Positions 9,408 through 18,499 of a stretch of DNA of 33,981 nucleotides are shown here, piece by piece. The position numbers and the translations under genes were made by a program. Source of the DNA: Acidovorax sp. (GTDB lineage Bacteria; Pseudomonadota; Gammaproteobacteria; Burkholderiales; Burkholderiaceae_C). Under the pieces are notes generated by a model, which was not told the origin of the DNA, made no database searches, and saw nothing but the letters and a program-made list of their open reading frames with translations. Location of the stretch: assembly GCA_024711405.1 (NCBI GenBank), contig JANJSZ010000027.1:1-33981 (forward strand), written 5' to 3'. The number at the start of each line of letters is the position of its first letter. The first letter of the stretch is position 1.

Positions 9408-10217
9408 ATGGACTCTCAAAACATCGTTCTCAATGTCAATGGCATCGAGGTCATCTACAACCACGTGATCCTCGTGCTCAAGGGCGTCTCGCTGCAGGTG
9501 CCCGAGGGCGCCATTGTGGCCATTCTGGGTGGCAACGGCGCCGGCAAGACCACCACGCTGCGCGCCATCTCCAACCTGCTCAAGGGTGAGCGCGGCGAGG
9601 TCACCAAGGGCACGATCGAGCTGCGCGGCGAGCGCATCGAAAACCTCTCGCCCGCTGATCTGGTCCAACGCGGTGTGGTGCAGGTCATGGAGGGCCGCCA
9701 CTGCTTCGCCCACCTGACGATCGAAGAAAACCTGATGACGGGCTCTTACACCCGCACCAGCAAGGCCGAAATCGCAGCCAATCTGGAGAAGGTCTACAAC
9801 TACTTTCCACGCCTGAAGACGCGCCGCACCTCGCAGGCGGCCTACACCTCGGGCGGCGAGCAGCAGATGTGCGCCATCGGCCGCGCGCTCATGGCCAACC
9901 CCAGCGTGGTGTTGCTCGACGAGCCCTCGATGGGGCTGGCGCCGCAGATCGTGGAAGAGGTGTTCAACATCGTGAAGGACCTCAATGCCAAGGAGAAGGT
10001 GACCTTCCTGCTGGCCGAGCAGAACACCAACATGGCGCTCAAATATGCCGACTACGGCTACATCATGGAAAGCGGCCGCGTGGTGATGGACGGCGCCGCC
10101 ACCGATCTGGCCAACAACGAGGACGTCAAGGAGTTCTACCTGGGCGTGGGCGGCGGTGAGCGCAAGAGCTTCAAGGACGTCAAGAGCTACAAGCGCCGCA
10201 AGCGCTGGCTTGCTTGA
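9408..10217 (+). CDS. livF: Liv-type ABC transporter ATP-binding protein (LivF-like)
   Basis: Walker A GGNGAGKTT, signature SGGEQQMCAIGRALM, Walker B VVLLDEPSMGLAP. Confidence 0.92.
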   Translation: MDSQNIVLNVNGIEVIYNHVILVLKGVSLQVPEGAIVAILGGNGAGKTTTLRAISNLLKGERGEVTKGTIELRGERIENLSPADLVQRGVVQVMEGRHCFAHLTIEENLMTGSYTRTSKAEIAANLEKVYNYFPRLKTRRTSQAAYTSGGEQQMCAIGRALMANPSVVLLDEPSMGLAPQIVEEVFNIVKDLNAKEKVTFLLAEQNTNMALKYADYGYIMESGRVVMDGAATDLANNEDVKEFYLGVGGGERKSFKDVKSYKRRKRWLA

Positions 10218-10230
10218 CGTGCGCGCTGTG

Positions 10231-10320
10231 ATGCCCCCTGTGGCGCTGCGCGCCTTCCCCCTCAGGGGGACGCCTCCGGTGGCCCGGCGAAGCCGGCTCC
10301 ACGGTGGCGCTGGCATTGGG
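10231..10320. repeat. GC-rich intergenic dispersed-repeat-like element, copy B
   Basis: CCCCCTGTGGCGCTGCGCGCCTTCCCCCTCAGGGGG; near-identical core to copy A at about 9190. Confidence 0.6.
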
Positions 10321-10365
10321 GGTGTGGCGGTTTCAACCCATTGCGCCGCAAATACAAAAGATGAA

Positions 10366-10425
10366 AGCCCTCAATTTAATAGCTGCTAACGCTTGATTAA
10401 TAAGCGCCAGATGCCAATTTCGCTC
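10366..10425. repeat. AT-rich palindromic small repeat (AGCTGCTAACGCTT-n-AAGCGCCAGATGCC)
   Basis: Imperfect palindrome centred on GATTAAT, compositionally distinct from its surroundings; resembles small intergenic repeats I recall from Comamonadaceae genomes. Confidence 0.45.
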
Positions 10426-10451
10426 CTATTTACTGCACTGGAACCCTTTGC

Positions 10452-11699
10452 ATGAACACGTTCTACGACGCCCTGGAAGCCCGCGACCCGGCACAACGCG
10501 AAGCCCAACTGATGGCAGCCCTGCCCACCCAGATCGCCCATGCGCAGCGCCAGTCGGCCGCCTTGGGCCACATCCTGCAAGGCGTGGATGCGGCCCGCAT
10601 CACCAGCCGTGCCGCACTGGCGCTGCTGCCGGTCACGCGCAAGCACGAGCTGCAGGAGCGCCAGCAGGCCGGGCGCGCCGACAACGTTTTTGGCGGATTT
10701 GCCACCATTGGTTTCGGCGCTGCCATGCCGCGCGTTTTCTCCAGCCCCGGCCCGCTCTATGAGCCCGAGGGCACGCGCCGCGACTACTGGCGCATGGCGC
10801 GCGCCTTGTACGCCGCCGGTTTTCGCGCCGGCGAGCTGGCCCACAACTGCTTCAGCTACCACTTCGTGCCAGCCGGCTCGATGATGGAAAACGGCGCCCA
10901 TGCACTGGGCTGCACGGTGTTTCCGGGCGGCACCGGCCAGACCGAGCAGCAGGTGCGGGCCATGGCCGAGCTGCGCCCGGCGGGCTACATCGGCACACCG
11001 AGCTTTCTCAAGCTGATCCTTGAAAAAGCGGCCGAACTGCAGCAGCCCCTGCCCAGCGTGACCAAGGCCCTGCTGTCGGCCGAGGCCTTTCCGCCGTCGC
11101 TGCGCGACTGGTTCACCGAGCGCGGCATTGCCGGCTACCAGTGCTACGGCACGGCCGACCTGGGCCTGATTGCCTACGAAACCGCGGCGCGCGAAGGCCT
11201 GGTGCTGGACGAAGGCGTGATCGTCGAGATCGTGCGCCCCGGCACGGGAGACCCGGTGCCCGAGGGCGAGGTGGGCGAAATCGTGGTGACCACCCTGAAC
11301 CCCGACTATCCGCTGGTCCGTTTTGGCACCGGCGATCTCTCCGCCGTGTTGCCCGGCTTTTGCCCCACCGGCCGCACCAACACCCGTATCAAGGGCTGGA
11401 TGGGGCGCGCCGACCAAACCACCAAGGTGCGCGGCATGTTCGTGCACCCGGCGCAGATCGCCGCCATCGCGCGCCGGTTTCCGCAGGTGCTGCGGGCCCG
11501 GCTGGTGGTGAGCGGCGAGATGGCCAGCGACCAGATGGTGCTGCAGGTCGAGACGCACGAAACCGCCGAGGGCTTGGCGCGCCAGCTCGCCGACATGGTG
11601 CGCGAAGTGACCAAGCTGCGCAGCGAGGTGCAGATGGTGGCCCCGGGCTCCCTGCCCAACGATGGCCGCGTCATTGAAGACGCGCGCAGCTATCGCTGA
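10452..11699 (+). CDS. Phenylacetate-CoA ligase-like AMP-binding protein
   Basis: PaaK-like: FSYHFVPAGSMMENGAHALGCTVFPGGTGQTEQQ, YGTADLGLIAYE, DLSAVLPG...CPTGRTNTRIKGWMGRADQTTKVRGMFVHPAQ. Confidence 0.88.
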   Translation: MNTFYDALEARDPAQREAQLMAALPTQIAHAQRQSAALGHILQGVDAARITSRAALALLPVTRKHELQERQQAGRADNVFGGFATIGFGAAMPRVFSSPGPLYEPEGTRRDYWRMARALYAAGFRAGELAHNCFSYHFVPAGSMMENGAHALGCTVFPGGTGQTEQQVRAMAELRPAGYIGTPSFLKLILEKAAELQQPLPSVTKALLSAEAFPPSLRDWFTERGIAGYQCYGTADLGLIAYETAAREGLVLDEGVIVEIVRPGTGDPVPEGEVGEIVVTTLNPDYPLVRFGTGDLSAVLPGFCPTGRTNTRIKGWMGRADQTTKVRGMFVHPAQIAAIARRFPQVLRARLVVSGEMASDQMVLQVETHETAEGLARQLADMVREVTKLRSEVQMVAPGSLPNDGRVIEDARSYR

Positions 11700-11930
11700 A
11701 AAACCACACCCGCGCACACCCGAATGCGGGTTGCGCGGACGAACGCAGGACACAGAAAATATCCGCGTTTACCCTTATCAAGCTATGAATTACATAGCTA
11801 TAAAGCTCTATGCACATTGATTTTTAAGCTTTATTAATTTAATTCATATCCGACAAGATTTAAGTGATTTCCTCAATACCCCTTGGAGGTGGTCTCGTTA
11901 TCATGGCGCGTCAAATCACCGGAGCGTTCC

Positions 11931-12917
11931 ATGAAAACGATGCTGAAACTCGCACTGCTCGCCACCGCAGCAGCCGCCACACTGGGCGCACATGCCCAGG
12001 ACTATCCCGCCAAGGACAAGACCGTCACCCTGGTGGTGCCCTTTACCGCGGGCGGCCCCACAGACCGCGTCGCACGTGACCTCGCAGAAGCCCTGCGCAA
12101 GCCGCTGGGCGCCAACGTGGTCGTGGACAACACGGCCGGCGCCGGCAGCTCGATCGGCTCAGCCCGCGTGGCCCGTGCCACCCCCGATGGCTACACGCTG
12201 CTGCTCAACCACATTGGCATGTCCACCATGCCTGCGCTGTACCGCAAGCTGTCGTTCAGTGTGCCCAACGATTTCGAGTACCTGGGCATGGTCAATGATG
12301 TGCCCATGACGCTGATCGCCCGGCCCAACATCCCGGCGAACAACATGAAGGAGCTCACAGCCTGGATTGACCAGAACAAGGGCAAGATCAATCTGGGCAA
12401 CGCGGGTCTGGGCGCGGCCTCCCACCTGTGCGGCCTGATGTTCCAGAACGCCATGCATGTCGAAATGACCACGGTGCCCTACAAGGGCACGGCGCCGGCC
12501 ATCACCGACCTGATCGGCGGTCAGATCGACCTGCTGTGCGACCAGACCACCAACACCACGTCGCAGATCGAAGGCAAGAAGGTCAAGGCCTTTGCCGTGA
12601 CCACCGCCAAACGCCTGAAGACACCGGCACTCAAGGACCTGCCCACGCTGGCTGAATCGGGGTTGAAGAATTTTGAAGTGACCATCTGGCACGGCCTGTA
12701 CGCGCCCAAGGGCACGCCAGCCGCCGTTGTGACCAAAATCAACGACGCCCTGAAACTGGCCTTGAAGGACCCCGACTTCATCAAGAAGCAGGAAGGCCTG
12801 GGCGCCGTGGTGGTGACCGACAAGCGCATCGAACCGGCCGAGCACAAGAAATTCGTGCAGGCCGAAATCGACAAGTGGGGCGCCGTCATCAAGGCCGCCG
12901 GCACCTACGCCGACTAA
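11931..12917 (+). CDS. Bug/tripartite tricarboxylate transporter family substrate-binding protein
   Basis: Signal peptide, then VTLVVPFTAGGPTDRVARDLAEALRKPLGANVVVDNTAGAGSSIGSARVARATPDGYTLL, a characteristic Bug signature. Confidence 0.93.
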   Translation: MKTMLKLALLATAAAATLGAHAQDYPAKDKTVTLVVPFTAGGPTDRVARDLAEALRKPLGANVVVDNTAGAGSSIGSARVARATPDGYTLLLNHIGMSTMPALYRKLSFSVPNDFEYLGMVNDVPMTLIARPNIPANNMKELTAWIDQNKGKINLGNAGLGAASHLCGLMFQNAMHVEMTTVPYKGTAPAITDLIGGQIDLLCDQTTNTTSQIEGKKVKAFAVTTAKRLKTPALKDLPTLAESGLKNFEVTIWHGLYAPKGTPAAVVTKINDALKLALKDPDFIKKQEGLGAVVVTDKRIEPAEHKKFVQAEIDKWGAVIKAAGTYAD

Positions 12918-12947
12918 CCCTGTCCCGCTTTCAGCACGGACCTGGCC

Positions 12948-12982
12948 AGCCGCCTGCCCCTTGGGGCGAGGCGGCTTTTTTC
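12948..12982 (+). terminator. Intrinsic terminator
   Basis: AGCCGCCT-GCCCC-TT-GGGGC-G-AGGCGGCT followed by a T run. Confidence 0.85.
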
Positions 12983-13085
12983 TGGCGCGTACACGGCTGC
13001 ACGCGCCGCATGGTTGGGGTTATCCACCTGCACGGCTACGCCCGGGACGCGTAGAACCCAAGCGTCTCCAACTGAAAGGAAGTTC

Positions 13086-14111
13086 ATGGCTTTGTTCAAC
13101 CACCTGCCCCGCCGGCAAAACCTTGCCGCCATGGTGGCGCTCTCCCTGGGTTGCGCCCTGGCTGCGCTGCCGGCCGCCCATGCCCAGGGCACCTGGCCCA
13201 CCAAGCCGGTGCGCATCGTCGTACCCTTCGCGCCGGGCGGCACCACGGACATCCTGGCGCGCGCGCTGGTACCGGACCTGAGCCGTGCGTTCGGCCAGCA
13301 GTTCATCGTGGACAACCGGGCAGGCGCGGGCGGCAACGTCGGCGCGGAGATCGTGGCCAAGTCCCCGGCAGACGGCTACACGCTGCTAATGGGCACCGTC
13401 GGTACACACGGCATCAACCGCGCGCTCTACGCCAAGCTGCCTTACGATCCCATCAAGGATTTTGTACCGGTGACGCTGGTGGCCGCCGTGCCCAACGTGA
13501 TGGTGATGAACACCGACAAGGCCAAGGCCCTGGGGGTGAACAATGTGCAGGACTTCATCCGGGCGGCCAAGGCCAGCCCGGGAAAGATGAACATGGCGTC
13601 GAGCGGCAACGGTACCTCCATCCATCTGGCTGGCGAGCTCTTCAAGAGCATGACGGGCACCTACATGCTGCACCTGCCGTACCGCGGCTCGGGGCCGGCA
13701 CTGATGGACATGGTGGCCGGCAATGCCGATGTCATGTTTGACAACCTGCCCTCGTCGATGGCGCAGATCAAGGCCGGCAAGCTGGTCGCGCTGGCGGTGA
13801 CCAGCAGCCAGCGCTCCGCGGCCCTCCCCGATGTACCCACGGTGGAGCAGGCCGGCGGCCCGGCGCTCAAGGGCTATGAAGCCAGTTCGTGGTTTGGGCT
13901 GCTGGCGCCGGCAGGCACGCCGCCCGACATCGTCAACCGGGTCCAGCAGGAAGTCGCCAAGGCCCTGGCATCACCGGGCATGAAAGAGCGGTTGATGGCA
14001 CAAGGGGCTATTCCCGGAGGCAACACGCCCACCGAGTTTGCCCGGCATATCGACAATGAGCACCGCAAATGGGCGGGCGTGGTGAAAGCCTCTGGCGCAA
14101 AGGTCGACTGA
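13086..14111 (+). CDS. Bug/tripartite tricarboxylate transporter family substrate-binding protein
   Basis: [70 protein letters not shown]. Confidence 0.93.
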   Translation: MALFNHLPRRQNLAAMVALSLGCALAALPAAHAQGTWPTKPVRIVVPFAPGGTTDILARALVPDLSRAFGQQFIVDNRAGAGGNVGAEIVAKSPADGYTLLMGTVGTHGINRALYAKLPYDPIKDFVPVTLVAAVPNVMVMNTDKAKALGVNNVQDFIRAAKASPGKMNMASSGNGTSIHLAGELFKSMTGTYMLHLPYRGSGPALMDMVAGNADVMFDNLPSSMAQIKAGKLVALAVTSSQRSAALPDVPTVEQAGGPALKGYEASSWFGLLAPAGTPPDIVNRVQQEVAKALASPGMKERLMAQGAIPGGNTPTEFARHIDNEHRKWAGVVKASGAKVD

Positions 14112-14145
14112 CTTTCACGCGGAGAGGCCCCTTGCGAGCACCGCG

Positions 14146-14463
14146 TCAGGCGCCCCACACCACGTCGTGCTCCTCGGCGACCGAGCGGCGCAGCATTTCG
14201 AGAAACGGCGCCGCACGCTGGCGAAGGCGCACGGTGTCCGGGCGCTCCACGCCATCCTCGTCGACCTGTTCCTGTGCAGCGGCGGCAAGGGCTTCGTCGG
14301 CGGCAACGGCAGCTTCCAGCGCAGCCAGGGCACCAGGGATCTGTGCGGCCGTGATGATGCCGCTGGTGCCTGGGGCCTTGCCAATGATCTGAAGGATCTG
14401 GCGCCCGTGGGGTTCGAGCATGATCAGATCGGGGGCTGATCGGGACTTGAATTTATAGAGCAT
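14146..14463 (-). CDS. DUF1840 domain-containing protein
   Basis: MLYKFKSRSAPDLIMLEPHGRQILQIIGKAPGTSGIITAAQIPGALAALEAAV matches the DUF1840 pattern. Confidence 0.85.
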   Translation of the reverse strand: MLYKFKSRSAPDLIMLEPHGRQILQIIGKAPGTSGIITAAQIPGALAALEAAVAADEALAAAAQEQVDEDGVERPDTVRLRQRAAPFLEMLRRSVAEEHDVVWGA

Positions 14464-15740
14464 GCAGTGGAGTCCTTGGTGTACATGTAAGCGCGCGTGA
14501 ACGGATACGCCGATTGTGCGCCGGTCATCGTGCCAGAGCCCATGTCGCCATCGGGGCGCACTGCCAGTATCTGGTGCAATGCCATCCAGCCGCGCTCAAA
14601 CCCCAGCGCGCTGCCCGCCAGATACAGGCGATAGGCGCGCAGCGTCTTGTCCGCTTGCCCGGCGGTGGCCTGCTGCTGCAGCACCTGGCGGGCGGGCTCC
14701 AGCACGGCTTCCAGCGCATCGGACCAGGCCCACAGCGTGCGGGCGTAATGGGGCCGCAGATTCTCGGTGTCCACCATCTCCAGTCCGGCCTGCGCCAGGT
14801 CGTGCAGCACGGCGCTGGCGTGGAGCAGCTCGCCGCCCGGGAAAATGTACTGCTCGATGAAATCGCCCATGCCGGCGCCCAGCTGGACGTTGTCCACACC
14901 GCCGGCGGTGATGCCGTGGTTGAGCAGCAAGCCTCCCGGACGCAGGAGGTTGCGCACGGCGACAAAGTAGGCGTTCATCTTCGCACGCCCGACATGCTCG
15001 AACATGCCGACAGAGGCCACCTTGTCAAAAGGCTGCCCGGCCTGCAGCTCACGGTAGTCGCACAGTTGCATGCGCACGCGCCCCTGGAGCCCGCGCGCCG
15101 TGATGAGCTGCTGCACATGCGCATGCTGGTTGCGCGACAGGGTGATGCCGGTCGCGTCCACGCCATAGTGCTCCGCCGCCCACAGCAGCAACGCCCCCCA
15201 GCCAGCGCCAATGTCCAGAAAGCGCTCACCCGGCTGCAGGCGCAGCTTGCGGCAGATCAGATCCAGCTTGGCCTCCTGCGCGCGCGCCAGCGTCATGCCG
15301 GGGTCGCAAAAATAGGCACACGAATACACCCTGCGCGGGTCCAGCCACAGGGCATAGAAATCATCCGACAGGTCATAGTGGAACCGCACATGGCGGGCAT
15401 CGTGCTGGAGCGTGTGCGCCGCCATCGATCTTGCGCGCGCCAGCACACGGTGCCACCAGTGCTGGTGCGGGTCTTGCACCGGGCTGGTTGCCAGCAACCC
15501 GGCGGCAGCGGCCATCAATTCGCGCATGCTGCCTTCCAGCGCCACCTTGCCCTCGACAATCGCTGCGCCGACGTTCCCGATCTCGCCCGTGGCCAACGCC
15601 ACCAGCGCCATGCGGTCCCGAAACCGGAGCGTGACGGCCGCGTTGCGTGCCCCCAGCCGCTGCCCCGCCGGCAACTGAACCGCCATGCGGACCGGCAGCG
15701 CCTCCAGCCGCCCCTCCAGGATGCGCAGCAAGTGTTTCAT
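14424..15740 (-). CDS. Cyclopropane-fatty-acyl-phospholipid synthase family SAM-dependent methyltransferase
   Basis: HYDLSDDFYALWLDPRRVYSCAYF, LDIGAGWGALLLWAAEHYGVDATGITLS, EHVGRAKMNAYF, YIFPGGELL. Confidence 0.93.
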   Translation of the reverse strand: MKHLLRILEGRLEALPVRMAVQLPAGQRLGARNAAVTLRFRDRMALVALATGEIGNVGAAIVEGKVALEGSMRELMAAAAGLLATSPVQDPHQHWWHRVLARARSMAAHTLQHDARHVRFHYDLSDDFYALWLDPRRVYSCAYFCDPGMTLARAQEAKLDLICRKLRLQPGERFLDIGAGWGALLLWAAEHYGVDATGITLSRNQHAHVQQLITARGLQGRVRMQLCDYRELQAGQPFDKVASVGMFEHVGRAKMNAYFVAVRNLLRPGGLLLNHGITAGGVDNVQLGAGMGDFIEQYIFPGGELLHASAVLHDLAQAGLEMVDTENLRPHYARTLWAWSDALEAVLEPARQVLQQQATAGQADKTLRAYRLYLAGSALGFERGWMALHQILAVRPDGDMGSGTMTGAQSAYPFTRAYMYTKDSTACSINSSPDQPPI

Positions 15741-16026
15741 GGTTGTGCATTCTTGAAGCGGACGGCCGGCACGTCAACACCCTGCCTGGGCGGCGGCGCT
15801 CGCCGGCCGCCGACACGGGCCGATCACGCGCCAGGGCGGCAGCAGGGGTGCGATGTTTTTGCCTTGGATTTCCTCCACGCCAGGCCCCTCCAGGACGCCG
15901 ATGCGCGCGTCGGAGCCTCGCCGTTCGGATACGGCAGGCCCCGATGCATGGCCCATGGCGGGCCGACGCCATCGGCCCACGCCGAGCGAAGCGCGAAGCG
16001 CGCTGCCGCCCTGAGCGACGGCTTCG

Positions 16027-16614
16027 TCAGGCGGATGCGGCGCCAGGCACCTGACTGGCCAGCGCATGCCGCGCGGTGACCGTTGCCAGCGCACCCATGA
16101 AATACCCGAACGCGGGCGTCGCACGGCCGGGCACCTTGGCGGCATCGTCGTAGCGGCGCAGCCGGATGGCTTCGCTGGCGAATGGCTGGGAGGCAAATTG
16201 CACGGCCTCGTCCACCGAATACGCACCCCCTTGCAGCTCCAGGCTTTGCCGGGAAGCAGGCGACAGTGCTTCCCAGTACCCTTGTTCCATGGTGCACAGG
16301 TAGCGCTTGGCATCGACATGCAGCCGCACGGGCTCCAGCACGGCGCGTGGCAGCAGGGCCCGCAGGAAAGGCAGCGCCACATACTGGTGCAGATCATCGT
16401 GGCCCGCACGGTCTGCCGCCCCACCGCCTGGCGCCAACAGGTGTCCAATGTCATGCAGCAGCGCCGCGGCCACGGTTTCCGGCGTTTCACCGGCCAGTTC
16501 GGCCAGGTGGGCGCACTGCAACGCGTGCTCGAGCTGGCTGACGGCTTCGCGGCCATACTGCTCCTTGCCGCGGGTCACCAGCACCTGCGAAATATCGATC
16601 AGGGTCAAAGCCAT
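16027..16614 (-). CDS. PhnZ-like HD-domain mixed-valent diiron oxygenase / phosphonate-operon-associated HDIG protein
   Basis: Y20-x2-E23-x6-H30 ... H54-D55-x2-H58 ... H76 ... H99, spacing close to the PhnZ Tyr/Glu/His/HD ligand set; sits directly downstream of phnE. Confidence 0.85.
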   Translation of the reverse strand: MALTLIDISQVLVTRGKEQYGREAVSQLEHALQCAHLAELAGETPETVAAALLHDIGHLLAPGGGAADRAGHDDLHQYVALPFLRALLPRAVLEPVRLHVDAKRYLCTMEQGYWEALSPASRQSLELQGGAYSVDEAVQFASQPFASEAIRLRRYDDAAKVPGRATPAFGYFMGALATVTARHALASQVPGAASA

Positions 16615-16633
16615 GGGGGCTCCAGTGGTGGCG

Positions 16634-17440
16634 TTACACCAGGGCCTTGCGAACGCGCGCAGACACCAGGTCGATGGCACTCACGGTCACCACAATGATG
16701 AGCATCACCGCACAGGTTTCGGCATATTGAAAGCCACGGATGATTTCCCACAGCACCACGCCAATACCCCCGGCGCCCACCATGCCCACCACCGACGCGG
16801 AACGCACGTTGGCCTCGAAGCGGTAGAGCGTGAAGGAAATCCACAGTGGCATCACCTGCGGAATCACGCCATAGATGATTTCATGCAAGGCACTCGCCCC
16901 GGTCGAGCGGATGCCTTCCACGGGCTGGGGGTCGATGGCCTCCACCGCCTCGGAAAACAGCTTGGCCAGCGTGCCCGAGGTATGGATCCACAGCGCCAGC
17001 ACGCCCGCGAAAGGCCCCAGGCCCACGGCCACCACGAACAGCATGGCAAAGACCATTTCGTTGATGGCGCGGAAGGTATCGAGCACGCGGCGCATCGGCT
17101 GGTACACCCACCACGGCACGATGTTGGACGAGGCCAGCAACGCCAGAGGCACGGCGGTCAGCACTGCCAGGGCCGTGCCCCACAGCGCGATCTGCAAGGT
17201 GACGAGCATCTCCTGCACATACAGCTGCCACTGCGCAAAGTTGGGTGGAAAGAACTCTGCCGCATACCGTGCCATGTTGCCCGAGTCCTGCAACAGGTCC
17301 AGAGGGCGCATGTCGGCGCCCTTCCATGAAGCGGCCAGCAGCACCAGAAAAATGCCCCAGGACAGGTACCAGCCCAGGCTGCGCTTGGGCGCGGTGGCCT
17401 GGGCCAGGTGGGTGAGCGAAGGGGTCAGGGCAGAAGACAT
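16634..17440 (-). CDS. phnE: Phosphonate ABC transporter permease PhnE
   Basis: [11 protein letters not shown]... with [35 protein letters not shown] and [25 protein letters not shown]; located downstream of phnC and phnD. Confidence 0.93.
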   Translation of the reverse strand: MSSALTPSLTHLAQATAPKRSLGWYLSWGIFLVLLAASWKGADMRPLDLLQDSGNMARYAAEFFPPNFAQWQLYVQEMLVTLQIALWGTALAVLTAVPLALLASSNIVPWWVYQPMRRVLDTFRAINEMVFAMLFVVAVGLGPFAGVLALWIHTSGTLAKLFSEAVEAIDPQPVEGIRSTGASALHEIIYGVIPQVMPLWISFTLYRFEANVRSASVVGMVGAGGIGVVLWEIIRGFQYAETCAVMLIIVVTVSAIDLVSARVRKALV

Positions 17441-17461
17441 GGATATACCTGAAATCACCGG

Positions 17462-17498
17462 GGCGGTGGGCAACAACTGCTGTTGTCAGCCCACCGCC
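17462..17498 (-). other. Stable stem-loop between phnD and phnE
   Basis: Perfect 10-bp stem GGCGGTGGGC/GCCCACCGCC with an inner CAACA/TGTTG stem; no T run. Confidence 0.8.
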
Positions 17499-17517
17499 GG
17501 CACAAGAGTGGAACGCT

Positions 17518-18462
17518 TTACTTCAGGGACGCCAGCTGCTGGTCGATCTCGGCCAGGCGGGTCTTCTTCTCGGTCTCGGCCAGTGTGCTGTCGGCTTCGA
17601 TCTTGTTGCGCTTGCCGAACAGGTCGAGCTGGCGGATCGGGGTGAGTTGCGCATTGCTCGACGGCTTGAAGCCCGACAGCTTGGAGATCTTCATCACGAC
17701 CTCCTTCTCGCGGGGGGCGGTCTTGGCGTAGTTGTAGAAGAAGTTCTTGATCTTCGTCTTGGTGGCCTCGGGCATGTCCTTGTGCATCACGAGGGGATCG
17801 AGCGCGATGAGGGGCGAGGTCCAGACGATCTTGATGTCCTTGAACTTCTCGGGCTGCCGTTCCTGGATCTTGCCGAGGTTTTCGCTGTTGTTGGTGGCCA
17901 CATCAACCTGCTTGTTGGCCACGGCCAGGGCATTGGTCTCATGGTTGGCGCTGCGCACGATCTTGAAATGCGTCTTCACGTCGACCTTGTTCCGTGCGAA
18001 GGCGTAGTAGCCCGGCACCAGGAAGCCCGAGGTGGAGTTGGGATCACCGTTGCCGAAGCTCAGCGACTTGCTGTTCTTGAGCACGTCATCCAGCGTGGCC
18101 AGGGGGCTGTCCTTGTGCACGATGAGGTGCGAGTAGTAGCCCTGCGTGCCATCGGCGTTGACCATTTGGGCAAACACTTCGCCGTTGGCGCGGTCCACGG
18201 CTTCCATGGCCGACTTGTTGCCCAGCCAGGCCACCTGCACCTTGTTGAAACGCATGCCTTCGATGATGCCGGCATAGTCGGGCGCAAAGAACGCCTTGAT
18301 CTTGAAGCCGGTCTGCTGGGCCATGTCGTCCAGCAGGGGCTGCCAGTCGGCCTTGAGGTTCTGCGTGGCCTCGGTGGAGATGATGCCGAAGTTGATGTCC
18401 TGGGCAAAGGCCCCCGTCATGCCCAGGCCCAGGGCCATGGCTGCGCACAGTTTCTTGATCAT
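17518..18462 (-). CDS. phnD: Phosphonate ABC transporter substrate-binding protein PhnD
   Basis: MIKKLCAAMALGLGMTGAFAQDINFGIISTEATQNLKADWQPLLDDMAQQTGFKIKAFFAPDYAGIIEGMRFNKVQVAWLGNKSAMEAVDRANGEVFAQ, a typical PhnD. Confidence 0.95.
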   Translation of the reverse strand: MIKKLCAAMALGLGMTGAFAQDINFGIISTEATQNLKADWQPLLDDMAQQTGFKIKAFFAPDYAGIIEGMRFNKVQVAWLGNKSAMEAVDRANGEVFAQMVNADGTQGYYSHLIVHKDSPLATLDDVLKNSKSLSFGNGDPNSTSGFLVPGYYAFARNKVDVKTHFKIVRSANHETNALAVANKQVDVATNNSENLGKIQERQPEKFKDIKIVWTSPLIALDPLVMHKDMPEATKTKIKNFFYNYAKTAPREKEVVMKISKLSGFKPSSNAQLTPIRQLDLFGKRNKIEADSTLAETEKKTRLAEIDQQLASLK

Positions 18463-18499
18463 GAAAACTCCCGTGAATGGAAAGAGCGAAGGAAAGGGA

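Noticed and set aside
10386-11753. 455-aa minus-strand ORF
   Set aside because: Antisense to the PaaK-like ligase; composition artefact.
14514-16079. 521-aa plus-strand ORF
   Set aside because: Antisense to the cfa-like gene and spanning the spacer; no motif.
15774-16556. 260-aa minus ORF covering the phnZ-cfa spacer
   Set aside because: Overlaps the HD gene out of frame, Arg/Pro/Cys-rich composition; not credible as coding.
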